A stretch of 64,000 bases of DNA from Corynebacterium glucuronolyticum DSM 44120 (lineage in GTDB: Bacteria > Actinomycetota > Actinomycetes > Mycobacteriales > Mycobacteriaceae), in assembly GCF_030440595.1 (NCBI RefSeq), contig NZ_CP047452.1:1302001-1366000 (forward strand). The letters run 5' to 3'. Under the pieces are notes generated by a model. It saw only the letters and a list, made by a program, of their open reading frames with translations, had not been told where the DNA came from and made no database searches. Of the stretch, positions 9,694 to 22,774 are shown piece after piece; the stretch's first letter is position 1, and each line of letters begins with the position of its first letter. Made by a program: the position numbers and the translations under genes.

Positions 9694-10821
9694 ATGAGTG
9701 TTAACGGCAGTCATCCCCTGAAGATCACGAGGACTCAGCTTTCCGACGGGCGGGAGTTACTGTTTTTTGATGACTCACCGAAGGCTCTATCGGGGGAAGT
9801 AACTAGGAACACCGAGGACCACCGGGGCCTGCCGGAGACTCACACGGACTCGGAAATGCGCAGGGATCCGCTTACCGGGAGATGGGTTGTTTTTGCTGCG
9901 CACCGGATGAATCGTACGTTCCTTCCACCTGCCAACGAAAACCCCCTCGCACCGACGAAGGAGGGTGCACTCCCGACCGAAGTCCCGGCAGAGGACTACG
10001 ACGTGGTCGTGTTCGAAAACCGCTTTCCCTCTTTCTCCCTGCACATGGATGTTCCGGAAGATTATGCGGATTACGCAGATGAAGGGGAACTCGTTCCACG
10101 TCGGCCAGCTCGAGCCCGCTGCGAGGTCGTATGTTTCGCACCAAACCCGAGCGTCTCGTTCAAGGACTTGTCAGAGCATCGCATTCGCACAATAATCGAG
10201 GTGTGGACTCACCGTACAGCAGCGTTAAGCACGATCGATGGTGTCCAAACCGTTTTCCCGTTCGAAAATAGGGGCGAGGAGATCGGTGTTACGCTCCAGC
10301 ATCCTCACGGACAGATCTACTCCTATCCGTTTCTTCCACCACGTATCTCGGACATCATGTGCCAAATCGAACGCACTCCTACGTTGTTCGAAGATATGCT
10401 GAATTCCGAGCTAGCCGACGGCCGGCGGATCGTGACAGAAACAGAGTCCTTTGTTGCATTCGTTCCAGCTGCAGCCAAATGGCCACTGGAAGTGATGGTG
10501 ATGCCCCGCCGGCAGGTCGCTGATTTCACCGAACTTAACGACACCGAGAAGGATGAGCTCACAGGCCTACTGAAGAGCCTGTACACGGCCGTAGACAATT
10601 TCTTCGACGGCGTAGAAAAGACCCCCTATATCGCGGCCTGGAATCAGGCGCCTGTTCAGCATCCTGACCGCGACAAATTCCGCATGCACCTGCAATTGTT
10701 TTCGCTGATGCGTTCGCCGCACCGGATGAAATTCCTCGCGTCGAGCGAATCGGCCATGGGTGTGTGGATCAACGATACGACTCCAGAAATCATCGCAGAG
10801 ACACTACGAAAGGTTTGGTAA
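9694..10821 (+). CDS. galT: galactose-1-phosphate uridylyltransferase
   Basis: Leloir pathway enzyme: UDP-glucose + Gal-1-P gives Glc-1-P + UDP-galactose via a uridylylated histidine. 375 residues. The active-site motif HPHGQIYSYPF is at about residues 203-213. RRDPLTGRWVVFAAHR near the N-terminus and the final HLQLFSLMRSPHRMKFLASSE segment are GalT hallmarks. The start is uncertain: GTG 9634 overlaps the stop of the preceding gene (GTGACTAA) and would add 20 residues, while ATG 9694 precedes the conserved KITRTQLSDGRELLFFDD. The stop shares one base with the galK start. Confidence 0.93.
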   Translation: MSVNGSHPLKITRTQLSDGRELLFFDDSPKALSGEVTRNTEDHRGLPETHTDSEMRRDPLTGRWVVFAAHRMNRTFLPPANENPLAPTKEGALPTEVPAEDYDVVVFENRFPSFSLHMDVPEDYADYADEGELVPRRPARARCEVVCFAPNPSVSFKDLSEHRIRTIIEVWTHRTAALSTIDGVQTVFPFENRGEEIGVTLQHPHGQIYSYPFLPPRISDIMCQIERTPTLFEDMLNSELADGRRIVTETESFVAFVPAAAKWPLEVMVMPRRQVADFTELNDTEKDELTGLLKSLYTAVDNFFDGVEKTPYIAAWNQAPVQHPDRDKFRMHLQLFSLMRSPHRMKFLASSESAMGVWINDTTPEIIAETLRKVW

Positions 10822-12056
10822 TGGCTACCACCCACTGGGCGACAACCCGTACGGAAGAGCAGCTTGTTAACGACGCAAAGACGCTGTTTACCTCGACCTA
10901 TGATGAGGAACCCACAGGTGTGTGGGCTGCTCCTGGGCGCGTGAATCTCATCGGGGATCACGTCGACTACGCCGAGGGTATTTGCCTTCCGTTCGCCCTT
11001 GAACAGCTCACAGCAATCGCTGCTGCTGGTCGCAATGACCACGTGGTAAACATCATCACTGTCATGCCCGGGCAAGATGAACCCCAGCGCTTGTCGATGT
11101 CCCTGGAGGAAGTAGGCAAGGGGAATCCGGCTACCTGGGCGGGCTACGTTGTCGGAGTCATTTGGGCGCTGAATTCCTCTAATGCTCTCGTTTGTAAGAC
11201 GGGGATGGATATCGCAGTGGTATCCGACGTTCCCGTCGGTTCGGGGCTTTCCTCGTCAGCCGCACTCGAGTGTTCGACGGCGCTCGCTGCCGTAGACGTT
11301 AAAGGTTCATCGTTTAGAAAGATGGCGATGTACCCGGTAATGGTGGAAGCCACGATGCGTGCGGAAAACGATGTTGTTGGTGCTTCAACGGGCGGCCTTG
11401 ACCAGCGGACGAGCTTCTATGGGAAGAAAAACCAAGCGCTAGAGATAGATTTCCTCTACGACGAGTTCACCTATGTCCCCTGCAACTTCGCCGATCACGG
11501 GCTAGCCGTGCTGGTGGCGGATACCAACGCTCCGCACCGGCTTATCGACGGCCAATACGGTTCGCGACGCGGACTCATCGATGAAGTTACCGCAGTCCTG
11601 CGCAAGGAGGACTCTACTTTCCGTGACTTTACAGTGGAACAAGTACTGGAGCTTCTTGCAAAAACATCGGAGTGCAGCGATCACGATCTCTATCGGCGAC
11701 GGGTTGGGCACGTCATCAGCGAAACTCAACGTACACAACACGCTGTCAGCTGCCTGCGTGACGGCGACTTTTCCAAATTCGGCAAGCTCATGACTGAATC
11801 CCATGCTTCCCTTCGAGACGACTACGCAGTAGTGACGCCGGAGCTGGATTGCGCCGTTAATGCCGCACTTTCTGCGGGCGCGCTGGGTGCTCGAATGACA
11901 GGCGGTGGCTTCGGAGGTTCAATCATTGCATTGGTAAAAAAGGAAAATATGGAATCGACGGCGCAGTCGATTGCCGAAGCGGCAGAAGCGCGAGGCTTTG
12001 AAGCTCCCACATTTTTGGAGGCACGGCCAAGCCACGGTGCTCGACGGCTTGCTTAA
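10821..12056 (+). CDS. galK: galactokinase
   Basis: ATP-dependent phosphorylation of galactose at C1, the entry to the Leloir pathway. 411 residues, GHMP kinase fold. The galactokinase signature GRVNLIGDHVDY is at about residues 39-50 (Asp replaces the common Glu in GEHTDY). The ATP loop PVGSGLSSSAALE follows at about 137-149, and the C-terminal GARMTGGGFGGS motif at about 355-366. ATG 10821 overlaps the galT stop by one base, so the two are co-translated. No galE lies nearby, so UDP-glucose 4-epimerase must be encoded elsewhere if the pathway is complete. Confidence 0.96.
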   Translation: MATTHWATTRTEEQLVNDAKTLFTSTYDEEPTGVWAAPGRVNLIGDHVDYAEGICLPFALEQLTAIAAAGRNDHVVNIITVMPGQDEPQRLSMSLEEVGKGNPATWAGYVVGVIWALNSSNALVCKTGMDIAVVSDVPVGSGLSSSAALECSTALAAVDVKGSSFRKMAMYPVMVEATMRAENDVVGASTGGLDQRTSFYGKKNQALEIDFLYDEFTYVPCNFADHGLAVLVADTNAPHRLIDGQYGSRRGLIDEVTAVLRKEDSTFRDFTVEQVLELLAKTSECSDHDLYRRRVGHVISETQRTQHAVSCLRDGDFSKFGKLMTESHASLRDDYAVVTPELDCAVNAALSAGALGARMTGGGFGGSIIALVKKENMESTAQSIAEAAEARGFEAPTFLEARPSHGARRLA

Positions 12057-12165
12057 TCACCTCAGGGTGACTGTCTAAAGCAGCGCACATTCCATATGTC
12101 CGGCACCTGTGACCGTGTCCGAAAAAGAGAGGCGGTCACCTTAACCGTAGCTCTGACCTCGGTAT

Positions 12166-12194
12166 TTGTGCGTATTTAGGAGAATGTGTATATT
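12166..12194 (+). promoter_or_regulatory. possible upstream rRNA promoter
   Basis: TTGTGC (12166-12171), 17-nt spacer, TATATT (12189-12194). A good -10 but a poor -35. Tandem promoters are usual for rRNA operons. Confidence 0.3.
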
Positions 12195-12262
12195 AATCCT
12201 CCGTTGCACAGAGCGACTAGCTCAGCTAGAAGATCTAGTGCAACGGCTTGGTAAACGGCTTG

Positions 12263-12291
12263 TTGACAAAACAAACGAAGTTACCTAAAGT
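12263..12291 (+). promoter_or_regulatory. main rRNA operon promoter
   Basis: Consensus TTGACA (12263-12268), exactly 17 nt, TAAAGT (12286-12291). It predicts a start near 12298 and a leader of about 360 nt before 16S. The leader (12330-12657) is strikingly G/T-rich on this strand and contains no gene. Confidence 0.75.
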
Positions 12292-12633
12292 AAATAAAGC
12301 GCTTTCTCAAACTGTTTCGAACTTCGAAGCATTTTGACGGGTGTGCATGTTGTGTGAGAACTCGATAGTGTGTTGATGTACTACTTTTTGTTTGTTTGAC
12401 AGGTTTTTGTGGTGCTTGTTGGGTGTGGTTTTCTGGTTTTGTGGCTGGGGGGCTGTCATCTGGCTCTGTACAAGGCGTTTCCGTTTTGGTTTCGTTTTGG
12501 TGGATGTGGCGCTTCAAGAATTTTGTTGACATTGTGGTGGTGGTTTTCTCGTTGAGGCCATCATTGTTTTTTGTTTACTTTTTTCTTTACGCTTTTGTTC
12601 TTTTGGAACGTTTTTATTTTTTTTGGTTTGAGC

Positions 12634-12652
12634 TGTTTTTTGCTTGTTCAAC
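12634..12652 (+). other. 16S processing stem, 5' arm
   Basis: TGTTTTTTGCTTGTTCAAC is nearly complementary to GTTGAACGAAAAAAACA at 14346-14362 after the 16S. Pairing would bring the 16S ends together for RNase III-type cleavage. Confidence 0.6.
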
Positions 12653-12657
12653 TTTTT

Positions 12658-14188
<1,531 letters not shown>

Positions 14189-14280
14189 AGTTTTATTTAT
14201 TATTATTTTTCTTCTACTGGCACTCATGGTTGGTAGGGGATGCAGGTGTTTGTGTCGCCGGATGTGTGACCGCGCCTAAA

Positions 14281-14306
14281 GTTTTGAATCCAGCGTGGAT
14301 GCAAAA
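14281..14306 (+). other. hairpin in 16S-23S spacer
   Basis: TTTTGAATCCA pairs with TGGATGCAAAA around a GCG loop (one mismatch). The spacer 14185-14559 contains no tRNA; it holds this hairpin, the 3' arm of the 16S stem (14346-14362) and the 5' arm of the 23S stem (14474-14513). Confidence 0.5.
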
Positions 14307-14345
14307 TTGGTGGCCTGCCCAATATGTGGGTGCTGCAAGGATTGT

Positions 14346-14362
14346 GTTGAACGAAAAAAACA
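14346..14362 (+). other. 16S processing stem, 3' arm
   Basis: GTTGAACGAAAAAAACA pairs with the leader segment 12634-12652 (about 16 pairs with a 2-nt bulge). Confidence 0.6.
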
Positions 14363-14473
14363 TGTGGTGGTGCATTGGCATGCTGTTGGGTGTCTGGGGC
14401 AATATGTGTTGTTCCTTTTGGTCACCATGGTTGAAAGACAGGGTTTTTGTTTTCTTGTTTTTTGGTTGTGGTG

Positions 14474-14513
14474 GTGTGGTGTGTGTGAATTGTATAGTGG
14501 ACGCGTGTGATTT
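14474..14513 (+). other. 23S processing stem, 5' arm
   Basis: This 40-nt segment is complementary, with a few mismatches or G-U pairs, to 17691-17731 downstream of 23S. Key matching blocks are GTGTGGTGTGT with ACACACCACAC-type sequence, and TATAGTGGA with TCCACTAT-type sequence. Confidence 0.8.
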
Positions 14514-14559
14514 CTTTTTTGTTCATGTTTTAGTTTTTTGATTGTGGCATTGTGTTTGT

Positions 14560-17657
<3,098 letters not shown>

Positions 17658-17690
17658 TATAACCTGCTACAAACACTAAACGCGACAACG

Positions 17691-17731
17691 AATCACACGT
17701 GATCCACTATGCAATATCAGACACACCACAC
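17691..17731 (+). other. 23S processing stem, 3' arm
   Basis: An A/C-rich spacer segment complementary to 14474-14513. The surrounding 23S-5S spacer (17658-17789) is A/C-rich whereas the 16S-23S spacer is G/T-rich, as expected for paired strands. Confidence 0.8.
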
Positions 17732-17789
17732 CGTCGGCTGACACCGACGACGAAAAGATAAATGAAAATAACACGCCCAAAATAAGACG

Positions 17790-17909
17790 TGTCGGTGGCG
17801 ATAGTGGTTGGGAAACGCCCGGTCCCATTCCGAACCCGGAAGCTAAGCCAACCAACGCCGATGGTACTGCACCCGGGAGGATGTGGGAGAGTAGGACACC
17901 GCCGACCAC
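17790..17909 (+). rRNA. rrf: 5S ribosomal RNA
   Basis: About 120 nt. The terminal helix GTCGGTGGCG/CGCCGAC and the internal CCCGGTCCCATTCCGAACCC and GGGAGAGTAGGACACCGCC blocks are diagnostic. The ends are within 1-2 nt. Confidence 0.95.
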
Positions 17910-17915
17910 AAACAT

Positions 17916-17955
17916 AAAGCCGATGGCCACCACTTGTTGGTTGCCATCGGCTTTT
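17916..17955 (+). terminator. rRNA operon terminator
   Basis: AAAGCCGATGGC (17916-17927) pairs with GCCATCGGCTTT (17943-17954), then a T-run. The following 17960-18456 holds no convincing gene. Confidence 0.9.
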
Positions 17956-18456
17956 TCTGTGCGGACTTGAGTAACGAGGTCTATCATTAGCTGTCGCCAT
18001 TCCTTCGCATATTGCCGATGCCTTTTCCTTCTGCTCGCCTCGCACGTTGCGGTTTGTTAGGGCCCGTCGGAGCCAACGGAGCTGACCATTGTCCTCGTGG
18101 CACCTCAGTGAGTGTCGAGTCTCGCTTTGCGACTTTGGTTAATACCTTCCAGCCAGTACAATTGCCTAGGCATATTCGCGATCTGCGTGGAGAGTTGCTT
18201 TCTCGTTGGACGGATTTAGTTACGGGTTCACCTATCCTTCGGGGATGGAGATCCGTTGAGTGATTCGTAGGATTAATGACGTGTTCATTTCCTGTGCCTT
18301 CGGGTTAGAATCTGTGCAGAGGAACGATCCAAGCAGAGCTGTTGCAGTTGGCCCTAGAGCAGGTTGCTGCGGCTCCTTTAAAAGAAGTTGACGGACGTGA
18401 ACTGCCGTGTGTGCGGCGGTTCTACATTATTGATTTGAAAAAGGAAAGTAGACGGT

Positions 18457-19479
18457 ATGACCCCACGGGATGATTTCCACAACGGACGCGGCGATTCCGG
18501 ACGACGTGGCGACGGCGGTCGTCGCGGAAACGGAGGAAAGGGCCGTCGTTGGGATGCCCGGCGAGGGCAGTTCGTTGACGTCGCCTTTTCCGATGACAAG
18601 GGTCGCCCGGCCAAGCGCCGTAACGGGGGCAACGATAGGGAAGGTTCCGGCGATGACCGCCGTCAGCACGGCAACCGGAGGGACGGCAATCGTGGGGGCA
18701 GAGGTAACCGTACCCTCGATAAGAAGCACAACCAACAGCGTGGAGGTGACCGTGGCGGTCACCGTAACTCGCAAGGAAAAAGGCCGTCCTTCCGAGACGA
18801 GCGGCTTGCCGTGCACGCAAATGAGCCCGATCTGCCGGAGGACATTAACGTCCGCGATTTGGACTCGAGTGTGCGCCAGGATCTTCGTTCTCTTTCCAAG
18901 GACAACGCGGATGCTGTTGCCAAGCACATGATCATGGCGGCAACGTGGATGGCTGATGATCCGAAGCTTGCTCTGGAGCATGCTCGTGCGGCAAAGAATC
19001 GTGCTGGTCGAGTGTCCGTCGTTCGTGAGACCAACGGCATCGCAGCTTATCACGCCGGCGAATGGAAGGAAGCCCTGTCCGAGCTTCGCGCTGCTCGCCG
19101 AATGAGCGGTGGACCGGGGCTTATCGCCGTGATGGCTGATTCAGAACGTGGTCTCGGTCGTCCTGAGAAGGCTCTTGAGCTTGCACGTGAAGAGGATCTG
19201 TCAGAGCTGAACCGTGCTGACTCGATCGAGTTGGCGATCGTACTCGCTGGTGCCCGGCAGGATCTTGAACAGTACGATGCGGCGATTACCGAATTGACAA
19301 AGCTCAATCCTGATCCGCATGCGACCGATCCTGAGTCGGCTCGACTCGACTATGCTCTGGGCAACGCCTACGAACTCGCTGGTGACAAGCCAAAGGCGCG
19401 TGAGTGGTTCGAAATTGCTCGGAAGGCTGACGTTGATGAATTACTGGATGCAGGTGAGCGTCTAAAGGAGCTCGGCTAA
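18457..19479 (+). CDS. TPR protein with Arg/Gly-rich N-terminus
   Basis: 340 residues. About the first 120 are extremely basic and low-complexity (repeated Arg-Gly, Arg-Asp and Asn-Arg runs), likely disordered and nucleic-acid binding. Residues 130-335 form helix pairs of the tetratricopeptide type, with alternating Ala/Leu patterns such as ALEHARAAKNR and ALELAREEDLSE. ATG 18457 has AAAGGAAAG upstream. The gene opens the cluster with the HAD phosphatase, whose ATG shares one base with this stop. Homologues occupy the same place in other corynebacteria; no function is established. A scaffold role is inferred from the TPRs. Confidence 0.8.
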   Translation: MTPRDDFHNGRGDSGRRGDGGRRGNGGKGRRWDARRGQFVDVAFSDDKGRPAKRRNGGNDREGSGDDRRQHGNRRDGNRGGRGNRTLDKKHNQQRGGDRGGHRNSQGKRPSFRDERLAVHANEPDLPEDINVRDLDSSVRQDLRSLSKDNADAVAKHMIMAATWMADDPKLALEHARAAKNRAGRVSVVRETNGIAAYHAGEWKEALSELRAARRMSGGPGLIAVMADSERGLGRPEKALELAREEDLSELNRADSIELAIVLAGARQDLEQYDAAITELTKLNPDPHATDPESARLDYALGNAYELAGDKPKAREWFEIARKADVDELLDAGERLKELG

Positions 19480-20462
19480 TGCGGCTCATAGATTGCTACG
19501 ACGCACTTCTCCTTGATCTCGATGGCACAGTCTGGATGGGTGATGAGCCCATTCCTCATGCTGTCGATGCTTTGGCGGGATGCGCGACGCGGAAAATGTA
19601 CGTAACGAATAACGCGTCCCGTGGTCCGGAGGCTGTTGCCACAAAGCTGGAGGGAATGGGCTTTGAGGCTACGCGCGATGACATCTTGACCTCGGCGATG
19701 GCTGCCATTGATATGTGTAAGCGTGAGCTACCTTCCGGCAAAGTGCTTGTGCTCGGAACTGAATCTTTTGTCGATCTCGTGCGCGAGGCCGGCTATGAAC
19801 CGGTCAACTCAGCTGATGAGAATCCTGTTGCAGTATTGCAGGGGCACAACCCCGATACCGGGTGGCGGCAGCTGTCTGAGGCATCGCTTGCTATTCACAA
19901 TGGTGCTTTGTTCTTCGCGTCGAACCTGGATGCGACGTTGCCACAGGAGCGGGGCCTGATGGTGGGAAACGGCTCGATGGTGGAGGCAGTCGTGCACGCC
20001 ACCGGTGTCCGTCCACATTCGGCTGGTAAACCGGAGGCCGAAATGTTCCATGATGCGGCGCGGCGGATGGGCTCTCGCGTACCACTGGCTGTCGGCGATC
20101 GACTCAATACCGATATTGCTGGTGGCAATGCCGCAGGAATGGATACGCTGCACGTGATGACCGGCGTTTCAGGGCATCACGCCCTCGTTGCCGCAGTGCC
20201 GGCTGAACGCCCGTCGCTCATCGCAACCGATTTGCGGGATCTTTACTCCCCGCTCGAAAGCCTCAAGCCCGGTCGGCAGGGAGACTTCTCTGCCATGGTG
20301 AAAGGCAACGATGTGGTTCTTGCCGGCGGGCGCTCGGATTCCACTGCTATGCAGGCTTTGCGTACCGTGCTTGACGTCGTGTGGAAACATGACGGTCCCA
20401 CCCCGACGAGCATTATCCCCACCTCTACAGTGGCTGAAAAAGTATTGGCTGAGTGGCGCTAA
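19479..20462 (+). CDS. HAD-IIA family phosphatase (NagD-like)
   Basis: A 327-residue haloacid-dehalogenase-type hydrolase. Motif I DLDGTVW has the nucleophile Asp13 and acid/base Asp15. Motif II is in YVTNNAS, the lysine in HSAGKPEAEMF, and motif IV GDRLNTDIAGGNAAGM binds Mg2+. It belongs to the NagD/PGP subfamily with a C2-type cap, which acts on small phosphorylated metabolites; the substrate is not predictable. About 65 extra residues at the C-terminus are typical of corynebacterial copies. It is translationally coupled to the gene before and to the 58-residue ORF after (1-nt overlaps). Confidence 0.9.
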   Translation: MRLIDCYDALLLDLDGTVWMGDEPIPHAVDALAGCATRKMYVTNNASRGPEAVATKLEGMGFEATRDDILTSAMAAIDMCKRELPSGKVLVLGTESFVDLVREAGYEPVNSADENPVAVLQGHNPDTGWRQLSEASLAIHNGALFFASNLDATLPQERGLMVGNGSMVEAVVHATGVRPHSAGKPEAEMFHDAARRMGSRVPLAVGDRLNTDIAGGNAAGMDTLHVMTGVSGHHALVAAVPAERPSLIATDLRDLYSPLESLKPGRQGDFSAMVKGNDVVLAGGRSDSTAMQALRTVLDVVWKHDGPTPTSIIPTSTVAEKVLAEWR

Positions 20463-20638
20463 TGACCGGAGTAGGAGGGGATCGCCAGGCAGCGCCCTCC
20501 CCAGCGCAGTTATACGAGAAGACCCGACCTCTTACGGAGCGAATCGACGAGATTTTAGATACCCCGTGCGATTCGTTGGCCGACGAGGCGAAGATTCTGA
20601 CAGATGCGTACGCCATCCTTAACGCTGAGCTCCGTTAA
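20462..20638 (+). CDS. small conserved helical protein
   Basis: 58 residues, ATG sharing one base with the phosphatase stop. The acidic helical sequence contains PAQLYEKTRPLTERIDEIL and LADEAKILTDAYAILN. A similar tiny gene lies here in related corynebacteria. No domain or function is recognised. Confidence 0.65.
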   Translation: MTGVGGDRQAAPSPAQLYEKTRPLTERIDEILDTPCDSLADEAKILTDAYAILNAELR

Positions 20639-20681
20639 AAGGAGCGACGTGGCGACGAGTTTGCAATAACCGGTTTTTCTG

Positions 20682-20710
20682 GCGCAGGTGTCTTGCTTAG
20701 ATACCTGCGC
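20682..20710 (+). terminator. hairpin terminator
   Basis: GCGCAGGT (20682-20689) pairs with ACCTGCGC (20703-20710) and is followed by TTCTGCTTGCT. It ends the TPR/NagD operon. The rest of 20711-21055 shows no gene. Confidence 0.6.
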
Positions 20711-21055
20711 TTCTGCTTGCTCTAGCTGTGGTGGAATGATGCGCGGGCATCTTTTGGCACCCGTTGTGGTTGCTGTTTTCCTTTCTTGGTTGTTTCCTCT
20801 GTCTCGTATCTGTACGGAAAGGAAGTGACGGGAATGAACCGTAGTGATGGTGGCTGCGTTATTCTATAAAGCAGTACGTTTTAGCTATATAGTCCGCTGG
20901 CGCGAGAACGATGCCATCCTTTCCGCTCAGAGGAAATGGCGCGGTTCCTGCGCCTGAGTTGCGGTTTCCGGTGGATAATACACCCATGATGCCGCCCCTC
21001 AGAGCGCTCACGCTGCTGCAGACAGGGCATAGAGGAAACTAGAAAAGAGGCTGCC

Positions 21056-21868
21056 ATGGTGCAACATCGTCGGCTCGATGCGGAGCTCGTGCGGCGAAAA
21101 ATCGCCCGCTCCCGGGAGCAGGCTCGGCAGCTAATTACAGATGGCCATGTCTTTGTTGGTGGGTTTAAAGCATCGAAGCCCGCGACGGGTGTGACAGGTG
21201 ATGTCTCTATTCGCGTGGAGGGAGACATCGATGACTACGCTTCGCGTGGGGCACACAAGCTTATTGGTGCCCTCGACGCATTTGAACCGCGCGGGCTTGA
21301 TCTGAAGGGGAAAAAGATCCTCGATGCCGGTGCCTCCACCGGCGGTTTTACCGATGTCTGCTTGCGCCGTGGTGCGCGAGAAGTTGTCGCGGCAGATGTG
21401 GGTTATGGACAGCTCATCTGGCGCCTGCAAAACGACGAGCGTGTCACAGTCCTCGATCGTACGAATATTCGCTACATAACGCCGGATCTGACAGGTGGCC
21501 CTTGTGACATGATGGTTGGTGATCTGTCCTTCATCTCACTTCGCCTCTGCCTTCCGCCCATACTCGGGTGTGTGAAGGAGGGTGCGGACCTTCTTCCAAT
21601 GGTGAAGCCACAGTTCGAGGTTGGTAAGGATCGGCTGGGACACGGCGGAGTCGTAAGCTCACCAGAGCTTAGAGCAGAAGTAACTATTGATATCGCCCGA
21701 TTCGCGCAGGAACAGGGCGCGGGGTTGCGTGATGTTGTGGCTTCACCGCTTCCCGGGCCCAGTGGCAATGTGGAGTACTTCCTCTGGCTCACCCGTGGCG
21801 CCAAGCCGATGAGCGACGAGCACATTGTCGATCGAGTACACACGGCTGTTGAGGAGGGCCCGCAATGA
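21056..21868 (+). CDS. tlyA: rRNA 2'-O-methyltransferase TlyA
   Basis: A SAM-dependent methyltransferase that in mycobacteria methylates 16S and 23S rRNA at cytidine 2'-O and affects capreomycin sensitivity. 270 residues: an N-terminal S4 RNA-binding domain (about 1-60, RRLDAELVRRKIARSREQAR) followed by an FtsJ-like Rossmann domain. The SAM motif DAGASTGGFTD is at about 92-102, with catalytic Lys/Asp positions in GDLSFISL and PMVKPQFEVG. AGAGG precedes ATG 21056. The stop overlaps the nadK ATG by 4 nt (ATGA). Confidence 0.93.
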   Translation: MVQHRRLDAELVRRKIARSREQARQLITDGHVFVGGFKASKPATGVTGDVSIRVEGDIDDYASRGAHKLIGALDAFEPRGLDLKGKKILDAGASTGGFTDVCLRRGAREVVAADVGYGQLIWRLQNDERVTVLDRTNIRYITPDLTGGPCDMMVGDLSFISLRLCLPPILGCVKEGADLLPMVKPQFEVGKDRLGHGGVVSSPELRAEVTIDIARFAQEQGAGLRDVVASPLPGPSGNVEYFLWLTRGAKPMSDEHIVDRVHTAVEEGPQ

Positions 21869-22710
21869 CCGAAAAACGCGCTGTATTAGTCGTGTCCCAT
21901 TTTGAGAGGCACGACGTGGATAAAGCCGTGGAACTTCTGCACTCCTACGGAATCAGAGTTGTGTATGACCTTCCCACTGATGACCAGCGTCGAGACGTGG
22001 AGCTCGTGCTATCTCTTGGAGGAGACGGAACGTTTTTGCGCGCGGCAGAGATTGCCCGCCAGGCGGATCTTCCAGTGTTAGGGATTAACTTGGGTCACGT
22101 CGGGTTCCTTGCTGAGTGGGAAGCTGATTCGTTGGAAACAGCACTCCACGCTGTAGCGGATCGGCAGTACCGTGTTGAAGACCGGATGACGCTCGATGTC
22201 ACAGTCTTTAACGAGGACGGGAAAATTCTCGAAAAGGGTTGGGCGCTGAACGAATGCTCGCTGGAAAAGTCACAGCGGCGAGGTGTGTTAGATTCGATTC
22301 TCAGCGTCGATGGCGCGCCTGTGTCAAGCTTCGGCTGTGACGGTGTCATAGTGTCCACTCCAACGGGTTCGACGGCATATGCATTCTCTGCGGGAGGCCC
22401 GATCCTTTGGCCGTCCCTGGATGCCATTCTTGTCGTTCCAAATAATGCACATGCGTTGTTTGCTAAACCCCTCGTTGTCAGTCCGCAGTCGAGGGTGGCT
22501 GTGGACACGCGGAAGTCAGCGCATGCGGTCTGTGATGGCTTTAGAGTTCTCACTGTCCCCGAGCGCGGGAGAGTCGAGGTGCAATACGGTAGCCAGAAGG
22601 TACGGTGGGTGAGGATGGACGATTCCACATTTACAGATCGCCTGGTCACCAAATTCCGTCTGCCTGTGGAAGGCTGGCGGAGGCGTGTACCGTGGGCAGA
22701 GTCGCGGTAG
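21865..22710 (+). CDS. nadK: NAD kinase
   Basis: Phosphorylates NAD to NADP in the cytosol (ATP or polyphosphate dependent in actinobacteria). 281 residues. The GGDGT motif in LSLGGDGTFLR is at about 49-59, with the second signature DGVIVSTPTGSTAYAFSAGG at about 155-175. ATGA overlap with tlyA. The arrangement tlyA-nadK-recN is conserved across Actinobacteria. Confidence 0.97.
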   Translation: MTEKRAVLVVSHFERHDVDKAVELLHSYGIRVVYDLPTDDQRRDVELVLSLGGDGTFLRAAEIARQADLPVLGINLGHVGFLAEWEADSLETALHAVADRQYRVEDRMTLDVTVFNEDGKILEKGWALNECSLEKSQRRGVLDSILSVDGAPVSSFGCDGVIVSTPTGSTAYAFSAGGPILWPSLDAILVVPNNAHALFAKPLVVSPQSRVAVDTRKSAHAVCDGFRVLTVPERGRVEVQYGSQKVRWVRMDDSTFTDRLVTKFRLPVEGWRRRVPWAESR

Positions 22711-22774
22711 CTGTGGATGCCCAAAAGGTCGAACGGTGCGATGCCACAGCCCAAAGTGATGTGAAGGAGATCGC

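Noticed and set aside
18427..19053. Long minus-strand frame opposite the TPR gene
   Set aside because: It is the complement of the Arg/Gly-rich coding region, which keeps the opposite frame open; the plus-strand gene has the ribosome site and domains.
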